Shown: positions 24,656-33,649, numbered from the stretch's first letter. The stretch is 58,982 nt of DNA from Rhodovulum imhoffii (GCF_003046545.1 NZ_QAAA01000015.1:1-58982); one strand, 5' to 3'. Program-made: numbers and translations. The notes: generated by a model not told the origin, from the sequence alone.

Positions 24656-26719
24656 CTATGCCCCAGGATTTTTATAGAGGCCGCGCCAGTCGATGGCCTT
24701 GGCACCGAAGTCGAGGCGGCATTTGATCTCGACGCCGTCGACATCGAAACCGTTGCGGGTCTCGATGTAGGCACCCTGCTGGCCCTCGAGATAAGCGTAC
24801 TCGATGGTGTCGATCTGGTTTGGGCTCGCGGCCAGGTACCACGCGGTCTCGCTGGCGGCGTCGAGGCGGGGCTCGCTGATCGGCGCGAGCGTGCGGATCG
24901 ACTGCGGCACCACGCTCGCGGTCGCGGCGGGCACCAGGTTCTGGGCGACCAGCTGTTCGGCCTTCAGTTCCAGCGAGGCGGGAACGATCAGGAAGGCGGG
25001 CCGGACATTGAGCACCGTCTTCTTGTCGAGCCCGGTCTGCTTGGCCATGGCGGCGCGGGCCGTGCCGACGCTGGTCACATCGAGCGCGGCGCCGGTGCCG
25101 GCCAGGTTCTTGTGGCTGTTGTGGAAGAGCGCGTTGCCGTCGGCCATCGCCGGGTTGGCTGTGATGATGCCCCATACCACGTCGGATTCCAGCTGTGCGA
25201 TGGAGTTGCCGTACATCGCCGGGATGCGCGTGAAGGCGTCGAGATCGTCGTTGATCAGCGTCTGGCGGGTGATCGCGACCACCCGGCCATAGGTCTTGAC
25301 CCGGTAGCTCTCCTTGCTCTCGCCGAGCGTCCCACGCTTGAACTCCCCGCTTTCGCTCACCTCCAGCAGCTGCGGCGCTTCGCCGAGCTGGACCCGATGC
25401 ATGGCCTTGAAGTCGGTGGCGAGCACCTGGCGGCAGAACAGCATGAAGGTCCGGGGATAGGCCTCGTAGGCTTGTCGCAGGGTTTTGTTGGTGACGGCCG
25501 AGAGGATCTCGGGGAAGTCCGAGGTGGAGTGTAGCGCCCGCGTGGCCACCTCGTCGCGCGACAGGCCGCGGGTGTTCACGCCCGCATTGCCGAGGCTTTC
25601 GCGGGCCAGTTCCATGAGTGTCATGCCGCGATACTGCCGGGCTGCATCCTCCAGCTGGAAGAGCGTTGGGCTGTAGCGGTGCAGCAGCGCGTTCGCGACG
25701 GCATCGCGGCGGGTGACCTGCTCATCGCGGCCGCCGAGCGGGATCGACACCTGGCTAAAGGTCCGGGTTTCTTCGGATTTGGCGGCGACCTGCTCGAGGA
25801 TCAGGCGACGGGCCTCATCGACGTCCGTGCCGCGTTTCACCAGCTCCTCGGCAAAGCTGCGCTCGAGGTTCAGGCGACCCGCCAGATCGTAGATCGTGGA
25901 AACGCGGTCACGCTCGGTTTCGCGCGCGCGGGTCGCGACCGCTTCGGTGTCGGGTGCAGGAGCGACATCGGGTTTCTGCGGCTTGGGCTGCGCGCGGGTC
26001 TGGGCGGCAGCGTCTTTCGGATCAGGCGCAGCCGGTTTCGGTTCAGTCATCGTGGTGCCCTCGGTTTCAACTGGCTCGGTCGGCTTTTGCGCTTGGGTTT
26101 CGGCGTCGCTCGCCGGATCATTGGATTTGTCCGTCATCGGGATGGCTCCTGTTTGGGTGGATGGGACGTCCCGGCGATAAAGGACGCAGTCGTGAAGGGG
26201 GGATTGCGCGCGAAAGCCCGCGGCGGGGTCCGCGCCAACGGGCACGGCGGAGACCTCGAAGGGCGTCCAATCCACCGCGCGCCAAAGCTCGCGGGCGGCC
26301 TCTGGTTTCGACACCTCGAAGCGGTGAACCTGGTAGCCGATTGACACGGCACGGATGTGGCCCGCTTGGATGTCACGCCAGATCGGCTCAACATCGGCGC
26401 GTTCAGAGATGCGCACCTGCGCAACGCCGCGACCGTTTTCGATGCGGGCCGAGCCGGGAACGACCGAGCCAATAACGGCATCCAGCGTGTCGACCTCATG
26501 CACCTTCAGAAACGGCGCGCCGGCGTTCAGACGGTCGAGCCGCACATGGTCTGGCTCGAGGCTCAGTTCCTCGTCATAGGGTTCCCCGAACAGGGTCGAC
26601 CGGCGGACCCGTGCACCCGCCGACCAGATCACCTCGACGGTGCGAGCGTCGATATCGGCTGAGTTCGGCGCAAGCTCCGCCATCCGGCGCAAGGCCGGGA
26701 TTTCGATCATCGTGTCCAT
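24656..26719 (-). CDS. Prohead protease-major capsid protein fusion
   Basis: A 687-residue fusion. Residues 1-190 form a prohead protease (FLKVHEVDTLDAVIGSVV with the candidate His, HIRAVSIGYQVHRFEV with the candidate Ser). A Pro/Ala/Lys-rich charged linker follows (about 195-270), which probably acts as scaffold and is cut away. The remainder is a Mu-type major capsid protein (TLMELARESLGNAGVNTRGL, RTFMLFCRQVLATDFKAMHR, ETAWYLAASPNQIDTIEY). I chose MDTMIEIPALRRMA (26719), which begins 5 bases after the portal stop. The much longer open frame upstream overlaps the portal gene and is a shadow. Confidence 0.88.
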   Translation of the reverse strand: MDTMIEIPALRRMAELAPNSADIDARTVEVIWSAGARVRRSTLFGEPYDEELSLEPDHVRLDRLNAGAPFLKVHEVDTLDAVIGSVVPGSARIENGRGVAQVRISERADVEPIWRDIQAGHIRAVSIGYQVHRFEVSKPEAARELWRAVDWTPFEVSAVPVGADPAAGFRAQSPLHDCVLYRRDVPSTQTGAIPMTDKSNDPASDAETQAQKPTEPVETEGTTMTEPKPAAPDPKDAAAQTRAQPKPQKPDVAPAPDTEAVATRARETERDRVSTIYDLAGRLNLERSFAEELVKRGTDVDEARRLILEQVAAKSEETRTFSQVSIPLGGRDEQVTRRDAVANALLHRYSPTLFQLEDAARQYRGMTLMELARESLGNAGVNTRGLSRDEVATRALHSTSDFPEILSAVTNKTLRQAYEAYPRTFMLFCRQVLATDFKAMHRVQLGEAPQLLEVSESGEFKRGTLGESKESYRVKTYGRVVAITRQTLINDDLDAFTRIPAMYGNSIAQLESDVVWGIITANPAMADGNALFHNSHKNLAGTGAALDVTSVGTARAAMAKQTGLDKKTVLNVRPAFLIVPASLELKAEQLVAQNLVPAATASVVPQSIRTLAPISEPRLDAASETAWYLAASPNQIDTIEYAYLEGQQGAYIETRNGFDVDGVEIKCRLDFGAKAIDWRGLYKNPGA

Positions 26720-26724
26720 ATGGG

Positions 26725-28269
26725 TCAGTCCTGTTGGTCGGGCTCGGCCTGTGCCGGGTCGGTTTCCGGATCGGCGGTGGGCTCGTCGTCGGCCGGTTCG
26801 TTTGTCGGGTCGCTTGTCTGCGTGCTGCCGGTCTTGGTGACACGCCGTGGATCGCTGTCGAGCACCAGACCAAGATCGTCGAGCTTGGCATTCGTGGCGG
26901 CGATCTCGGCCAGCACGGCGTCGGGGTTGCGCCCCTGTCGCGCGATCACCTCTGCAAGCGTCATGGTGCCAGAGCGGATCGACAAGAGGTTCGCCATGGC
27001 GTCCTTCTGCGGATCGACAGCCTCGAACTTCGGCGGCGACCATTCGACCGGTACGTCTGGCGTTGGGATCTGGCCTGCCGCCCATGCGGCCTCGGTGAAC
27101 CAGCGCCAGACGGGCGCGCAGAACATCGGGATGAAGAGCTGCCACTGCACCGCGTCGATCATTCGGCGGAACTCCACGAGGCCGGCGCGGATCGACGAGT
27201 AGTTCACTTGGCTGAGATCGCCGGTCAGCAGCTCGTAGGGCACCCGGAAGCCGGCAGAGATCGTGTGCAGGCTTGCCCGCTTGTATTCGCCATAGCCCCC
27301 GGTGGCCGCCGGCTGGTTGAACCGGATGTCCTTGCCCCCGCGGGCATAGGCGATGAGGCCCGGCTCGAACTGCTCGACGCGGTTGCCGTCAGCGTCGACC
27401 ACCGCGGGCGCGATGCCCTGCTGCGCCTCCTCGTCGCCGAAGACGATGGCGGTGACGCAGGCCTCGGTCTTCTTCCGCACGATCTCCGCCACCTCGTAGT
27501 CGTCGAGATCGCGCAAGGCACGGATGACCGGCGCGCCCCAGGGCACGCCCCGCGCCTGCGTGCGCTGCTTCTCGTAGACATGGGCGATCTCGGTCGCGGG
27601 CACCGCCCGGCTGGTGAGACCGCCGGTCAGACTGAGGCTCGCGTCGCCCGGATGCGCGCCAAAGAGCCAATAGGCCCGGCGCCGGCCGAGCGCGTCGAAC
27701 TCGATGCCCTGCACCGCCTGGCCCGCGCCGAGCGCGCCGTTGCGGGTCGCGTCGAGAAAGTCGGCCTCCAGCAGCTGCAGCTGGACGGGCGGCATGATTC
27801 CGTCGCCGGGGCGGCGGGGGCGGCGGCGGACCAGCACCTCGCCGGCCTCCACCATCTCGCGGCAGGCGAGGGTCTGCAGCCCGTAGAAGTCGAGTTGCCC
27901 GTCCGCATCGCAGCCCCGCGCCCAGATCTCAAAGAGCCGGTCCACCTCGCGGTCGAGGGCGGCGTCGCCGCTCGCGGCGCGCGGCATGATGCCCGCGCCG
28001 ACGATGTTGTTCACGAGCACCGAGACCGCTTTCGCGGCATGCGGGTTGTTCCGAACCAGGTCCCGCATCCGGTCCCGCAGCAGCGCCCCGGCACGGCCGA
28101 TCTCGGCGTCGGCCGACGATCCCGGCGCATGCCAGCCATCGGTGCGTCGGCCGCGCGCCGCACCCTCGTAGGAGCGGGCGAGCCCTTCGAAAGCCTGCCG
28201 CGCCAGTACGCGACGCGTGGCCGTGCGCGGGGCGACGCTCGCGATGGCCCTGTCGAGCCACGAGACCAT
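26725..28269 (-). CDS. Portal protein, lambda gpB type
   Basis: A 514-residue portal protein that forms the DNA entry ring at one capsid vertex. Recognisable parts are RDLVRNNPHAAKAVSVLVNN, ETWARGC-type helix (LFEIWARGCDADGQLDFYGL), EADFLD, GVPWGAPVIRALRDLDDYE and DLSQVNYSSIRAGLVEFRRM, all typical of the phage_lambda portal family. The C-terminus is acidic and repetitive (Asp/Glu/Thr/Pro). Its start shares a base with the gpW-like stop. Confidence 0.92.
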   Translation of the reverse strand: MVSWLDRAIASVAPRTATRRVLARQAFEGLARSYEGAARGRRTDGWHAPGSSADAEIGRAGALLRDRMRDLVRNNPHAAKAVSVLVNNIVGAGIMPRAASGDAALDREVDRLFEIWARGCDADGQLDFYGLQTLACREMVEAGEVLVRRRPRRPGDGIMPPVQLQLLEADFLDATRNGALGAGQAVQGIEFDALGRRRAYWLFGAHPGDASLSLTGGLTSRAVPATEIAHVYEKQRTQARGVPWGAPVIRALRDLDDYEVAEIVRKKTEACVTAIVFGDEEAQQGIAPAVVDADGNRVEQFEPGLIAYARGGKDIRFNQPAATGGYGEYKRASLHTISAGFRVPYELLTGDLSQVNYSSIRAGLVEFRRMIDAVQWQLFIPMFCAPVWRWFTEAAWAAGQIPTPDVPVEWSPPKFEAVDPQKDAMANLLSIRSGTMTLAEVIARQGRNPDAVLAEIAATNAKLDDLGLVLDSDPRRVTKTGSTQTSDPTNEPADDEPTADPETDPAQAEPDQQD

Positions 28270-28475
28270 CAGCGATCCCCGCGCGAGAAGCCGGCGAAGC
28301 CCGCGATGGGCCGCGCCGTGGTCCCGGCGATCTGGCGCTCGATGGTGCGGATGCGCCCGAGCAGATCCTCGGCCGAGCCGTAGTCCACGGTCTTGCCGTC
28401 ATAGCTGACGCGCGTCGTGCCGCTCGCATAGGCGCGCCTGAGCGCCGCGAGCTCCGCTTCCGTCCAGTCCGCCAT
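28269..28475 (-). CDS. gpW-like head-tail joining protein
   Basis: A 68-residue protein starting MADWTEAELAALRRAYASGT, with TRVSYDGKTVDYGSAEDLLG and a helical end (RIRTIERQIAG). This is the size and pattern of lambda gpW, which binds between portal and connector. It sits between terminase and portal genes as in lambda. The long open frame that continues upstream in the same phase runs antiparallel to nothing useful and overlaps the terminase gene, so only the last 68 codons are taken. Confidence 0.85.
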   Translation of the reverse strand: MADWTEAELAALRRAYASGTTRVSYDGKTVDYGSAEDLLGRIRTIERQIAGTTARPIAGFAGFSRGDR

Positions 28476-28477
28476 GT

Positions 28478-30472
28478 TCAGAACCATCCTTCCCGCCGCC
28501 CGAGCCAGTCGGAGCGGCGCTTGCCTTGCGGGCCCGCTTCGGGCCGCCCGATCAGACCGGCCGGACTGTCCATCCCGCTCGGCACGCCCAGCTGCGCTTC
28601 CAGATCGGCCCATGTCGCCTCGGGCCAGCGATCCGCGCCCGCGATCCAGGCGGCGGCGCGGGCATAGACCCGGCAGTCCAGCGCCTCGTTGCGCTCGCGG
28701 AGCTTCTGCCATTCGAGCTTGGCGAAGCCGCGGCGGTTGCGCACCGTCACCAGCTGCTCGGCCGTCAGCTGCCGGATCCACTCGGTGTCCGCCCAGCCGG
28801 GCAGATGCACCGTGCCAGGCGGGAACGCAGCGCCTTCCTCCAGCTCTTCCGCGGTCGGCCGGGCCAGCCGCAGAAAGCGATAGGTCTCGGCCTTGAAGGT
28901 CGAGGTGGCCACGGTCCAGAGCCGCGCGCCCCGGCGCAGGCGTTTGCCGCCCGCGGTCGCGTCGACAAAGGTCGGCCCCGACACCGGGCTCGAACGGTTG
29001 AAGCCCTCGAGTCCCTTCACCGGCGCCACCTGCGCGAAGCCGACCGAACGTGCCCAGCCATAGACCGCGGCCGTCTCGTAGCCCGAGTCGATGGCGAGCC
29101 TTGCAAGGCCCAACTCCGCGCCGCCGGCATGTCGCCAGCCGCGGCCGAGCAGATCGGTCAGCGCCTCCCACGCCTCGGGGCGCGCCGGGCCGCCCTCGAT
29201 CACGACGTGATCGACCAGCCAGCTTTCCAGCCCACGGCCCCAGGCCCAGACATCGACCTCGATCCGGTCCTTCTGCACGTCCGCGCCGGCGGTCAGGAAC
29301 AGCCCACCCGCGGGAACGGTCCCCGCCGGCCAGTCCTCGCGCCGCTCGGCGATCCGCTGCCAGTCCGGCGCATCGCCGGTCTCGGTCCAGGTCTCGCCGA
29401 GAACGGTATTGCGGAACACCCGCTCGGCCTCGTCCGACCCCGCCGCCGTCTCCTTGTCGCGCGCGATGTCGGCCCAGCTCTTCCACCCCGGCGGCGAATA
29501 GAGCGCCGAGAGATGAAACCCCACCGCCCGCGCGTCGCGAGGCTCTGCGGTCGCCCGCCATTCGCCCGCGGCCAGCATCGCCGGCTTGTGGTGTTCCTCG
29601 ATCTGCTCCTCGCAGGAATCGCAGTGGTACGCCACCGTCTCCGGTTTGCCCTTCTCCCAGCGCAGCCGCTCGAACCGCAGCCACTGGATCGTGTCGCAAT
29701 GCGGGCACGGCACGAAGAAGCGCCGCTGGTCGCTCGCCTCGTATTCCCGCTCGATCCGGCTGACGCCGCGGATCGTCGGCGTCGAGACCAGGAACACCTT
29801 CCGCCGGTGCGCGAAGGTCAGCGAGCGCGCCTCAGCGAGCCCGACCGGGTCGCCTTCCTCGTCTGCCGAGGCCGGATAGGCGTCGACCTCGTCGAGGAAG
29901 ACGTAGCGCGCGGGCATCGAGCGCAGGCCCACGGCCGAGTTGGCGCCGGTCATCACCAGGACGCCGCCGGGAAAATCCTTCGACAGCTGCGTATTGCCGC
30001 TGTCGCGCGCCCGCGCCGGGCGGACACGCTCTTTCAGCGCCGGGCTCTCCTCGATCAGCGGGTCGATCCGCTGGCGCGAGTTTCGCTTGGCCAGTTCCAC
30101 CGTCGGCTGGACGGCGAGCATCGGCCCCGGCGCGTGGTGGATCACGAAGCCGATCCAGTTGTTGCCCGCCTCGGTCGCGCCGACCTGCGCGGCCTTCATG
30201 AACACCACCCGCTGCGTCGGATCGCCGGGCGAGAGCGCGTCCATGATCGCGCGCATGTAGGGCGTGCGCTCGGTGCGGTACCGGCCGGGCTCGGCGCTCG
30301 CGCGCGAGCTCAGCCAGCGGTGCGTGTCAGACCATTCCGAGACGGTCAGCCAGGGATCGGGCGTGAGGCCGCGGCCCCAAGCCCGGAGCAGCGCCTCCGC
30401 CCCATCGAAGGCCGCGATATCCTCAGAGGGCAATCCGGGGCTGGGCGAGTTCCTCGAGATGGGCGCGGACAT
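28478..30472 (-). CDS. terL: Terminase large subunit, GpA family
   Basis: A 664-residue lambda gpA-type terminase that pumps and cuts phage DNA. ATPase motifs: FMKAAQVGATEAGNN (Walker A variant, near residue 95) and RYVFLDEVDAY (Walker B, near 190). A zinc-ribbon-like CPHC...CDSC pair follows (about 255-285). The nuclease half contains FLTAGADVQKDRIEVDVWAW and LAIDSGYETAAVY with acidic residues in place. It overlaps the small-subunit gene by 50 bases at its start. GpA terminases usually go with cos packaging. Confidence 0.92.
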   Translation of the reverse strand: MSAPISRNSPSPGLPSEDIAAFDGAEALLRAWGRGLTPDPWLTVSEWSDTHRWLSSRASAEPGRYRTERTPYMRAIMDALSPGDPTQRVVFMKAAQVGATEAGNNWIGFVIHHAPGPMLAVQPTVELAKRNSRQRIDPLIEESPALKERVRPARARDSGNTQLSKDFPGGVLVMTGANSAVGLRSMPARYVFLDEVDAYPASADEEGDPVGLAEARSLTFAHRRKVFLVSTPTIRGVSRIEREYEASDQRRFFVPCPHCDTIQWLRFERLRWEKGKPETVAYHCDSCEEQIEEHHKPAMLAAGEWRATAEPRDARAVGFHLSALYSPPGWKSWADIARDKETAAGSDEAERVFRNTVLGETWTETGDAPDWQRIAERREDWPAGTVPAGGLFLTAGADVQKDRIEVDVWAWGRGLESWLVDHVVIEGGPARPEAWEALTDLLGRGWRHAGGAELGLARLAIDSGYETAAVYGWARSVGFAQVAPVKGLEGFNRSSPVSGPTFVDATAGGKRLRRGARLWTVATSTFKAETYRFLRLARPTAEELEEGAAFPPGTVHLPGWADTEWIRQLTAEQLVTVRNRRGFAKLEWQKLRERNEALDCRVYARAAAWIAGADRWPEATWADLEAQLGVPSGMDSPAGLIGRPEAGPQGKRRSDWLGRREGWF

Positions 30473-30983
30473 GGGCCTCCAGAACCTTCTGCATGGCCGC
30501 CGTCTCCGTTTCCAACTCCGCCGCCATCAGCGCAGCCACCCGCGCCGGCCAGTTGACCCACGCGTCGCGTTCCTCGCGCGCGAGCCGGAAGACCAGCGCC
30601 GTGGCGCGGTCGCGGTCGACCAGTTCGCCCTTCAGCTTCGCGAGCCGGATGCGCCGCTCCTGCGCCTTCAGCACCTCGTGCGCCGTCTTCGCCTGCAGGA
30701 AGGTCGTGCCGCCGCCGGTGACCGGCGCGGCCATGCCCTGTTCCCGCAGCGTGTCGCCGACGGCCGAGACAGCCGCCTCGGGCACGGGCTTGAGCTTCGG
30801 CTCCTTCGGCGCCTTCCTGGTCTTCGACGGATCGGTCGCTTCCGCGCGCAGCCGGTCCGAGGCCGCGGCGTCGATGCTACCATCCTCGTTCATGACCAGT
30901 CGGCCGGCGGCCTTCGCCTTCTGGATCGCGCCGCGCGACAGCCCGACATGGGCAGCGTACTGGCGCTCGCTCATGCCCTGCAT
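30423..30983 (-). CDS. Terminase small subunit (Nu1-like)
   Basis: A 186-residue DNA-recognition subunit. The N-terminal winged-helix/HTH reads MSERQYAAHVGLSRGAIQKA and AGRLVMNEDGSIDAAASD, the Nu1-type DNA-binding motif. The C-terminal half is helical (AKLKGELVDRDRATALVFRL) for assembly with the large subunit. It is the first gene of the minus-strand late operon. An inverted repeat 32 bp upstream lies in the gap to the divergent plus-strand genes. An alternative start is the second Met, three codons on. Confidence 0.82.
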   Translation of the reverse strand: MQGMSERQYAAHVGLSRGAIQKAKAAGRLVMNEDGSIDAAASDRLRAEATDPSKTRKAPKEPKLKPVPEAAVSAVGDTLREQGMAAPVTGGGTTFLQAKTAHEVLKAQERRIRLAKLKGELVDRDRATALVFRLAREERDAWVNWPARVAALMAAELETETAAMQKVLEAHVRAHLEELAQPRIAL

Positions 30984-31014
30984 CGCCAGCCCCGATTATC
31001 ATTCAAAGTCAGGT

Positions 31015-31033
31015 GCTTATCGAGTTGATAAGC
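31015..31033. promoter_or_regulatory. Inverted repeat in divergent promoter gap
   Basis: GCTTATC-GAGTT-GATAAGC, a perfect 7-bp inverted repeat in the 112-bp region between the start of the late (terminase) operon and a divergent plus-strand gene. Position suits an operator for a late-gene regulator. Confidence 0.55.
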
Positions 31034-31095
31034 CTCCGCGACAGAGCGAACGTCCCTCCCACAAGGACGATGCAACTCACCACGGAGCCACAACG

Positions 31096-31368
31096 ATGAC
31101 GACTCGCCTGAACCCGATCACCACCCCGCGCCACGAACTCCGCGCCGAGAAGGCCCGGCGCAACAAGGAAGCCGCGCTGAGCGCCTTCATCGGTAAGAAG
31201 GCCGAGATCGACGCGATGCTCGCCCGCCTGCAGGCGCTCAGCGACGACCATTTCAACTGCCATCCCGACGACGTGGACTGGGGCCATGTCGGCACCCTCG
31301 AACACTACGCGAGCCTCCTGAAGCGCATCACCGACAGCGCCTTCGGCGAGGGCGAACACGCCCGCTGA
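31096..31368 (+). CDS. Small conserved-looking phage protein
   Basis: A 90-residue helical protein (MTTRLNPITTPRHELRAEKA, then RRNKEAALSAFIGKKAEIDA, LRALSDD-like ALSDDHFNCHPDDVDWGHVG). The start has a purine-rich site (GGAGCCACAACG) before the ATG. It is one of two plus-strand genes between the terminase and methylation modules. I recognise the general type from Rhodobacteraceae genomes, where it accompanies the DUF3489 protein, but no function is known. Confidence 0.65.
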   Translation: MTTRLNPITTPRHELRAEKARRNKEAALSAFIGKKAEIDAMLARLQALSDDHFNCHPDDVDWGHVGTLEHYASLLKRITDSAFGEGEHAR

Positions 31369-31463
31369 TCTCCGGCACTGCCGGAACTCCCGCCGCGCGC
31401 ACTGCGCGGCTCGGGGTCGTAGAAGGCGCCGCATGTCGCGGGCCCGAATATGGAGACGACCCC

Positions 31464-32051
31464 ATGACCAAGCTTTCCGACACCCAGACGATCATCCTGT
31501 CACGCGCTGCCCAGAACGAGGACCGCAACGTTCTGCCGCTCCCCGGCTCGCTCCGCGGCGGCGCCGCCACCAAGGTGGTCGGCGCGCTGCTCTCCCGAGG
31601 ACTGATCGCCGAGACCATCACCGACAGCCGGGCCAAGGCCGACGCCGCGCTCAACCGCGTCTGGCGCAACGATGAGGACGGGCGGGCCATCCTCCTGCAC
31701 ATCACGGACGCGGGCCTCGCCGCCATCGGGGTCGAGCCGGAGAGCGGCGACAGCGCGCCCACGGGCGCCGACGAGGCGCCGAGTGCAGAGCCCCCGCTAG
31801 ACACCCCCGCCGGGGACGACCGCGCGCCCAAGGCGCGCACGCCGCGCACGGGCACGAAGCAGGCGAAGCTGATCGAAATGCTCCGCGCCGACGGCGGCGC
31901 GACCATCGACGAGATCGTGGCCGCAACGGGCTGGCAGCCGCACACGGTCCGAGGCGCCTTCGCCGGCGCGCTCAAGAAGAAGCTCGGACTCGAAGTCACC
32001 TCGGAGAAGGTCGAGGGCCGCGGTCGGGTCTACAGCCTGCCCAGCGACTAG
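31464..32051 (+). CDS. DUF3489-family protein with winged-helix parts
   Basis: A 195-residue protein. The N-terminal half reads like a marker-type winged helix (MTKLSDTQTIILSRAAQNED, ATKVVGALLSRGLIAE), then a Pro/Ala/Asp-rich linker follows. The C-terminal DUF3489 domain (KQAKLIEMLRADGGATIDEI, TGWQPHTVRGAFAGALKKKLG, ending RVYSLPSD) is a helix-turn-helix-like fold. It is probably DNA-binding and could regulate divergent phage genes. GGAG precedes the ATG. Confidence 0.8.
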   Translation: MTKLSDTQTIILSRAAQNEDRNVLPLPGSLRGGAATKVVGALLSRGLIAETITDSRAKADAALNRVWRNDEDGRAILLHITDAGLAAIGVEPESGDSAPTGADEAPSAEPPLDTPAGDDRAPKARTPRTGTKQAKLIEMLRADGGATIDEIVAATGWQPHTVRGAFAGALKKKLGLEVTSEKVEGRGRVYSLPSD

Positions 32052-32110
32052 AGCCGCAGAACACCACGGCCCGATGCCGCCGTCCCGCTTGGGGCGGCGG
32101 CTTCCTTCTC

Positions 32111-32932
32111 TCAGAGCGAGATGTTCCAGTAATCGAACACCTTGCGGACCTCTTCCCGCGGATAGTGCGGACCAGCGGATGCCAGATCCTTACGAATTGC
32201 GGCCTTCCTGCGGTCTGCCGCCGCCTTGACCCGAGGCGAGAACTTGGCCGTGCCCAGCGGGAGCGTCGTCCGACCCGGTTTGGGCCAGCTCTCCGGATAG
32301 GCGTCCCAATTCGCCCAGTCGGCAACCTGACCCGCGATGTCCGCTACGTCGTCGTGGTCGCAGGACCAGCCGTAGAGGTGCAGCGCACAGACGCGAAGCA
32401 TCATCTTTACGTCGGTCATGACGTCCGTGAACGCCTTCAAGGGCGTCGGCAGCAGAACCATGTTCGCGACGCAGGAGAAGAAGCGTCGGTCCTGAACCAC
32501 TGCGTTGCTGACCTGGTAGAAGGCGTCGTCGATGCCCCAGATATGGCAGCACGACCAGTTTGGCCGTTCTCCGGCCCGAAGGCCGAGGGCAAGCGTCAGC
32601 GCCTTGTTCGCATGCACGTTTCCTTCGGACTTGTGGATAGTGACACCGGTCTGGCGGTTTCGGTTCATCTGCGGCTCGGACCAGTTGGCTTTGTAGAACA
32701 GCGCACGTCGCGCATGCTCCGGGTACCAGACTGGAAGATACCTGAACGTCTTCAGGTCGACCCATTGCGCGGTGCGCTCGATCAGACCCATCACGTCCGA
32801 CAAGCTCAGTTCCCGCCGCAGGGCCTCAAGGCCATCCGGCAAGGTGTCGGTATTCGGCGTCTGGTCGTCTGTATCCTTCAAGATCTCGATCCCGTCGATT
32901 GGCCTGGACGGGAAACTGTTCCTCATGCCCAT
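32111..32932 (-). CDS. Unknown 273-residue protein, possible HNH-like nuclease
   Basis: No family recognised. The sequence has an acidic N-terminus (IDGIEILKDTDDQTPNTDTL), a tryptophan- and tyrosine-rich middle, and a basic C-terminus (FSPRVKAAADRRKAAIRKDL). A stretch WSCCHIWGIDDAFYQ ... FFSCVANMVLLPTPLKAFTD has the spacing of an HNH/zinc-beta-ribbon motif (Cys-Cys-His, then Asn-x-x-x-LP), so a nuclease role is conceivable. GC is lower than in its neighbours. The start at 32932 (MGMRNSFP) is preferred over the longer frame to 33076, which overlaps the next gene. It lies beside DNA methyltransferase genes. Confidence 0.6.
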   Translation of the reverse strand: MGMRNSFPSRPIDGIEILKDTDDQTPNTDTLPDGLEALRRELSLSDVMGLIERTAQWVDLKTFRYLPVWYPEHARRALFYKANWSEPQMNRNRQTGVTIHKSEGNVHANKALTLALGLRAGERPNWSCCHIWGIDDAFYQVSNAVVQDRRFFSCVANMVLLPTPLKAFTDVMTDVKMMLRVCALHLYGWSCDHDDVADIAGQVADWANWDAYPESWPKPGRTTLPLGTAKFSPRVKAAADRRKAAIRKDLASAGPHYPREEVRKVFDYWNISL

Positions 32933-33002
32933 CCTACACTTCGAGAAACCATAGGATATGAACGGGATAGCGACAACTTCGAAACTGACCGTCGGCTCCC
33001 CG

Positions 33003-33239
33003 CTAGGTGGCTCGGTCGTTCCTCGACGCGACCCGGATCGCTTCGAACAGTCGTCGCAGAAGATAGGATCTCGCAATGCTCACCACCGTGAACACCGCGC
33101 CCATCTTCAGGTTCTGCGCCAGCGTCGTGTGCAGCCCGAAGACAGGGAAGATCAGGATCTGCGTCACCACCGCAACGCCATAGCCGACCGCCACGTTGGC
33201 GGCGGCCTCGACCAGCGACATGCCCCGGCTCTGCTTCAT
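33003..33239 (-). CDS. Small membrane protein, DUF7220-like
   Basis: A 78-residue protein starting MKQSRGMSLVEAAANVAVGY, with two hydrophobic segments (NVAVGYGVAVVTQILIFPVF and MGAVFTVVSIARSYLL) and a basic C-terminus. I recognise the DUF7220 type, a common small phage protein of unknown function. Its ATG overlaps the stop of the gene nested in the methyltransferase by 4 bp. Confidence 0.78.
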   Translation of the reverse strand: MKQSRGMSLVEAAANVAVGYGVAVVTQILIFPVFGLHTTLAQNLKMGAVFTVVSIARSYLLRRLFEAIRVASRNDRAT

Positions 33240-33649
33240 GCCACGTCCTCATCCATCGGCCAACAGTTGAGCAGCGAGAGTTCGGAGCGCATGCGCTGCG
33301 ACCAGCGGGACCACGCCGTTGCCACAGAGCCGAAGCCGGTCCACCCGGTGGGCCAGCCCATCAGCGCCTCGACGAAGGCTGGGTTCAAGGTCCGGGGCGT
33401 GTCGCAGGAATTCTCGCCAGCCATCGGCGTCACCAGGACCTGGCGGCCAAGCAGCCCGTTCACCGGCGTGTTCGCGAGGCTCGTCGCGCCATCCTTGTGA
33501 TCCCGCGCCGTCGGCGTCATCCACATCCGCGTCGCGTCGCAGAGCGTGGACCCGTCGTTGCGCGGGCGCGCCGTCGCGCTGCGATGGCTCGTCCGGTTCC
33601 GCGTCCCCTTGCTGTCGCCGGCCAGCGGCGTCGGCCAGAGACGCATCAT
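33236..33649 (-). CDS. Nested out-of-frame gene within the cytosine methyltransferase
   Basis: A 137-residue frame inside the 3' part of the methyltransferase gene. It begins MMRLWPTPLAGDSKG, contains WMTPTARDHKDGATSLANTP and LNPAFVEALMGWPTGWTGF, and ends at a TGA that overlaps the DUF7220 ATG (ATGA). These phrases recur in phage proteins found with Dcm-type methyltransferases. GGACGGAG lies directly upstream of two ATGs. Both the methyltransferase frame (motif X GNGVVPLVA) and this frame look conserved, so the DNA appears to encode two proteins. Function unknown; possibly a methyltransferase partner. Confidence 0.65.
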   Translation of the reverse strand: MMRLWPTPLAGDSKGTRNRTSHRSATARPRNDGSTLCDATRMWMTPTARDHKDGATSLANTPVNGLLGRQVLVTPMAGENSCDTPRTLNPAFVEALMGWPTGWTGFGSVATAWSRWSQRMRSELSLLNCWPMDEDVA

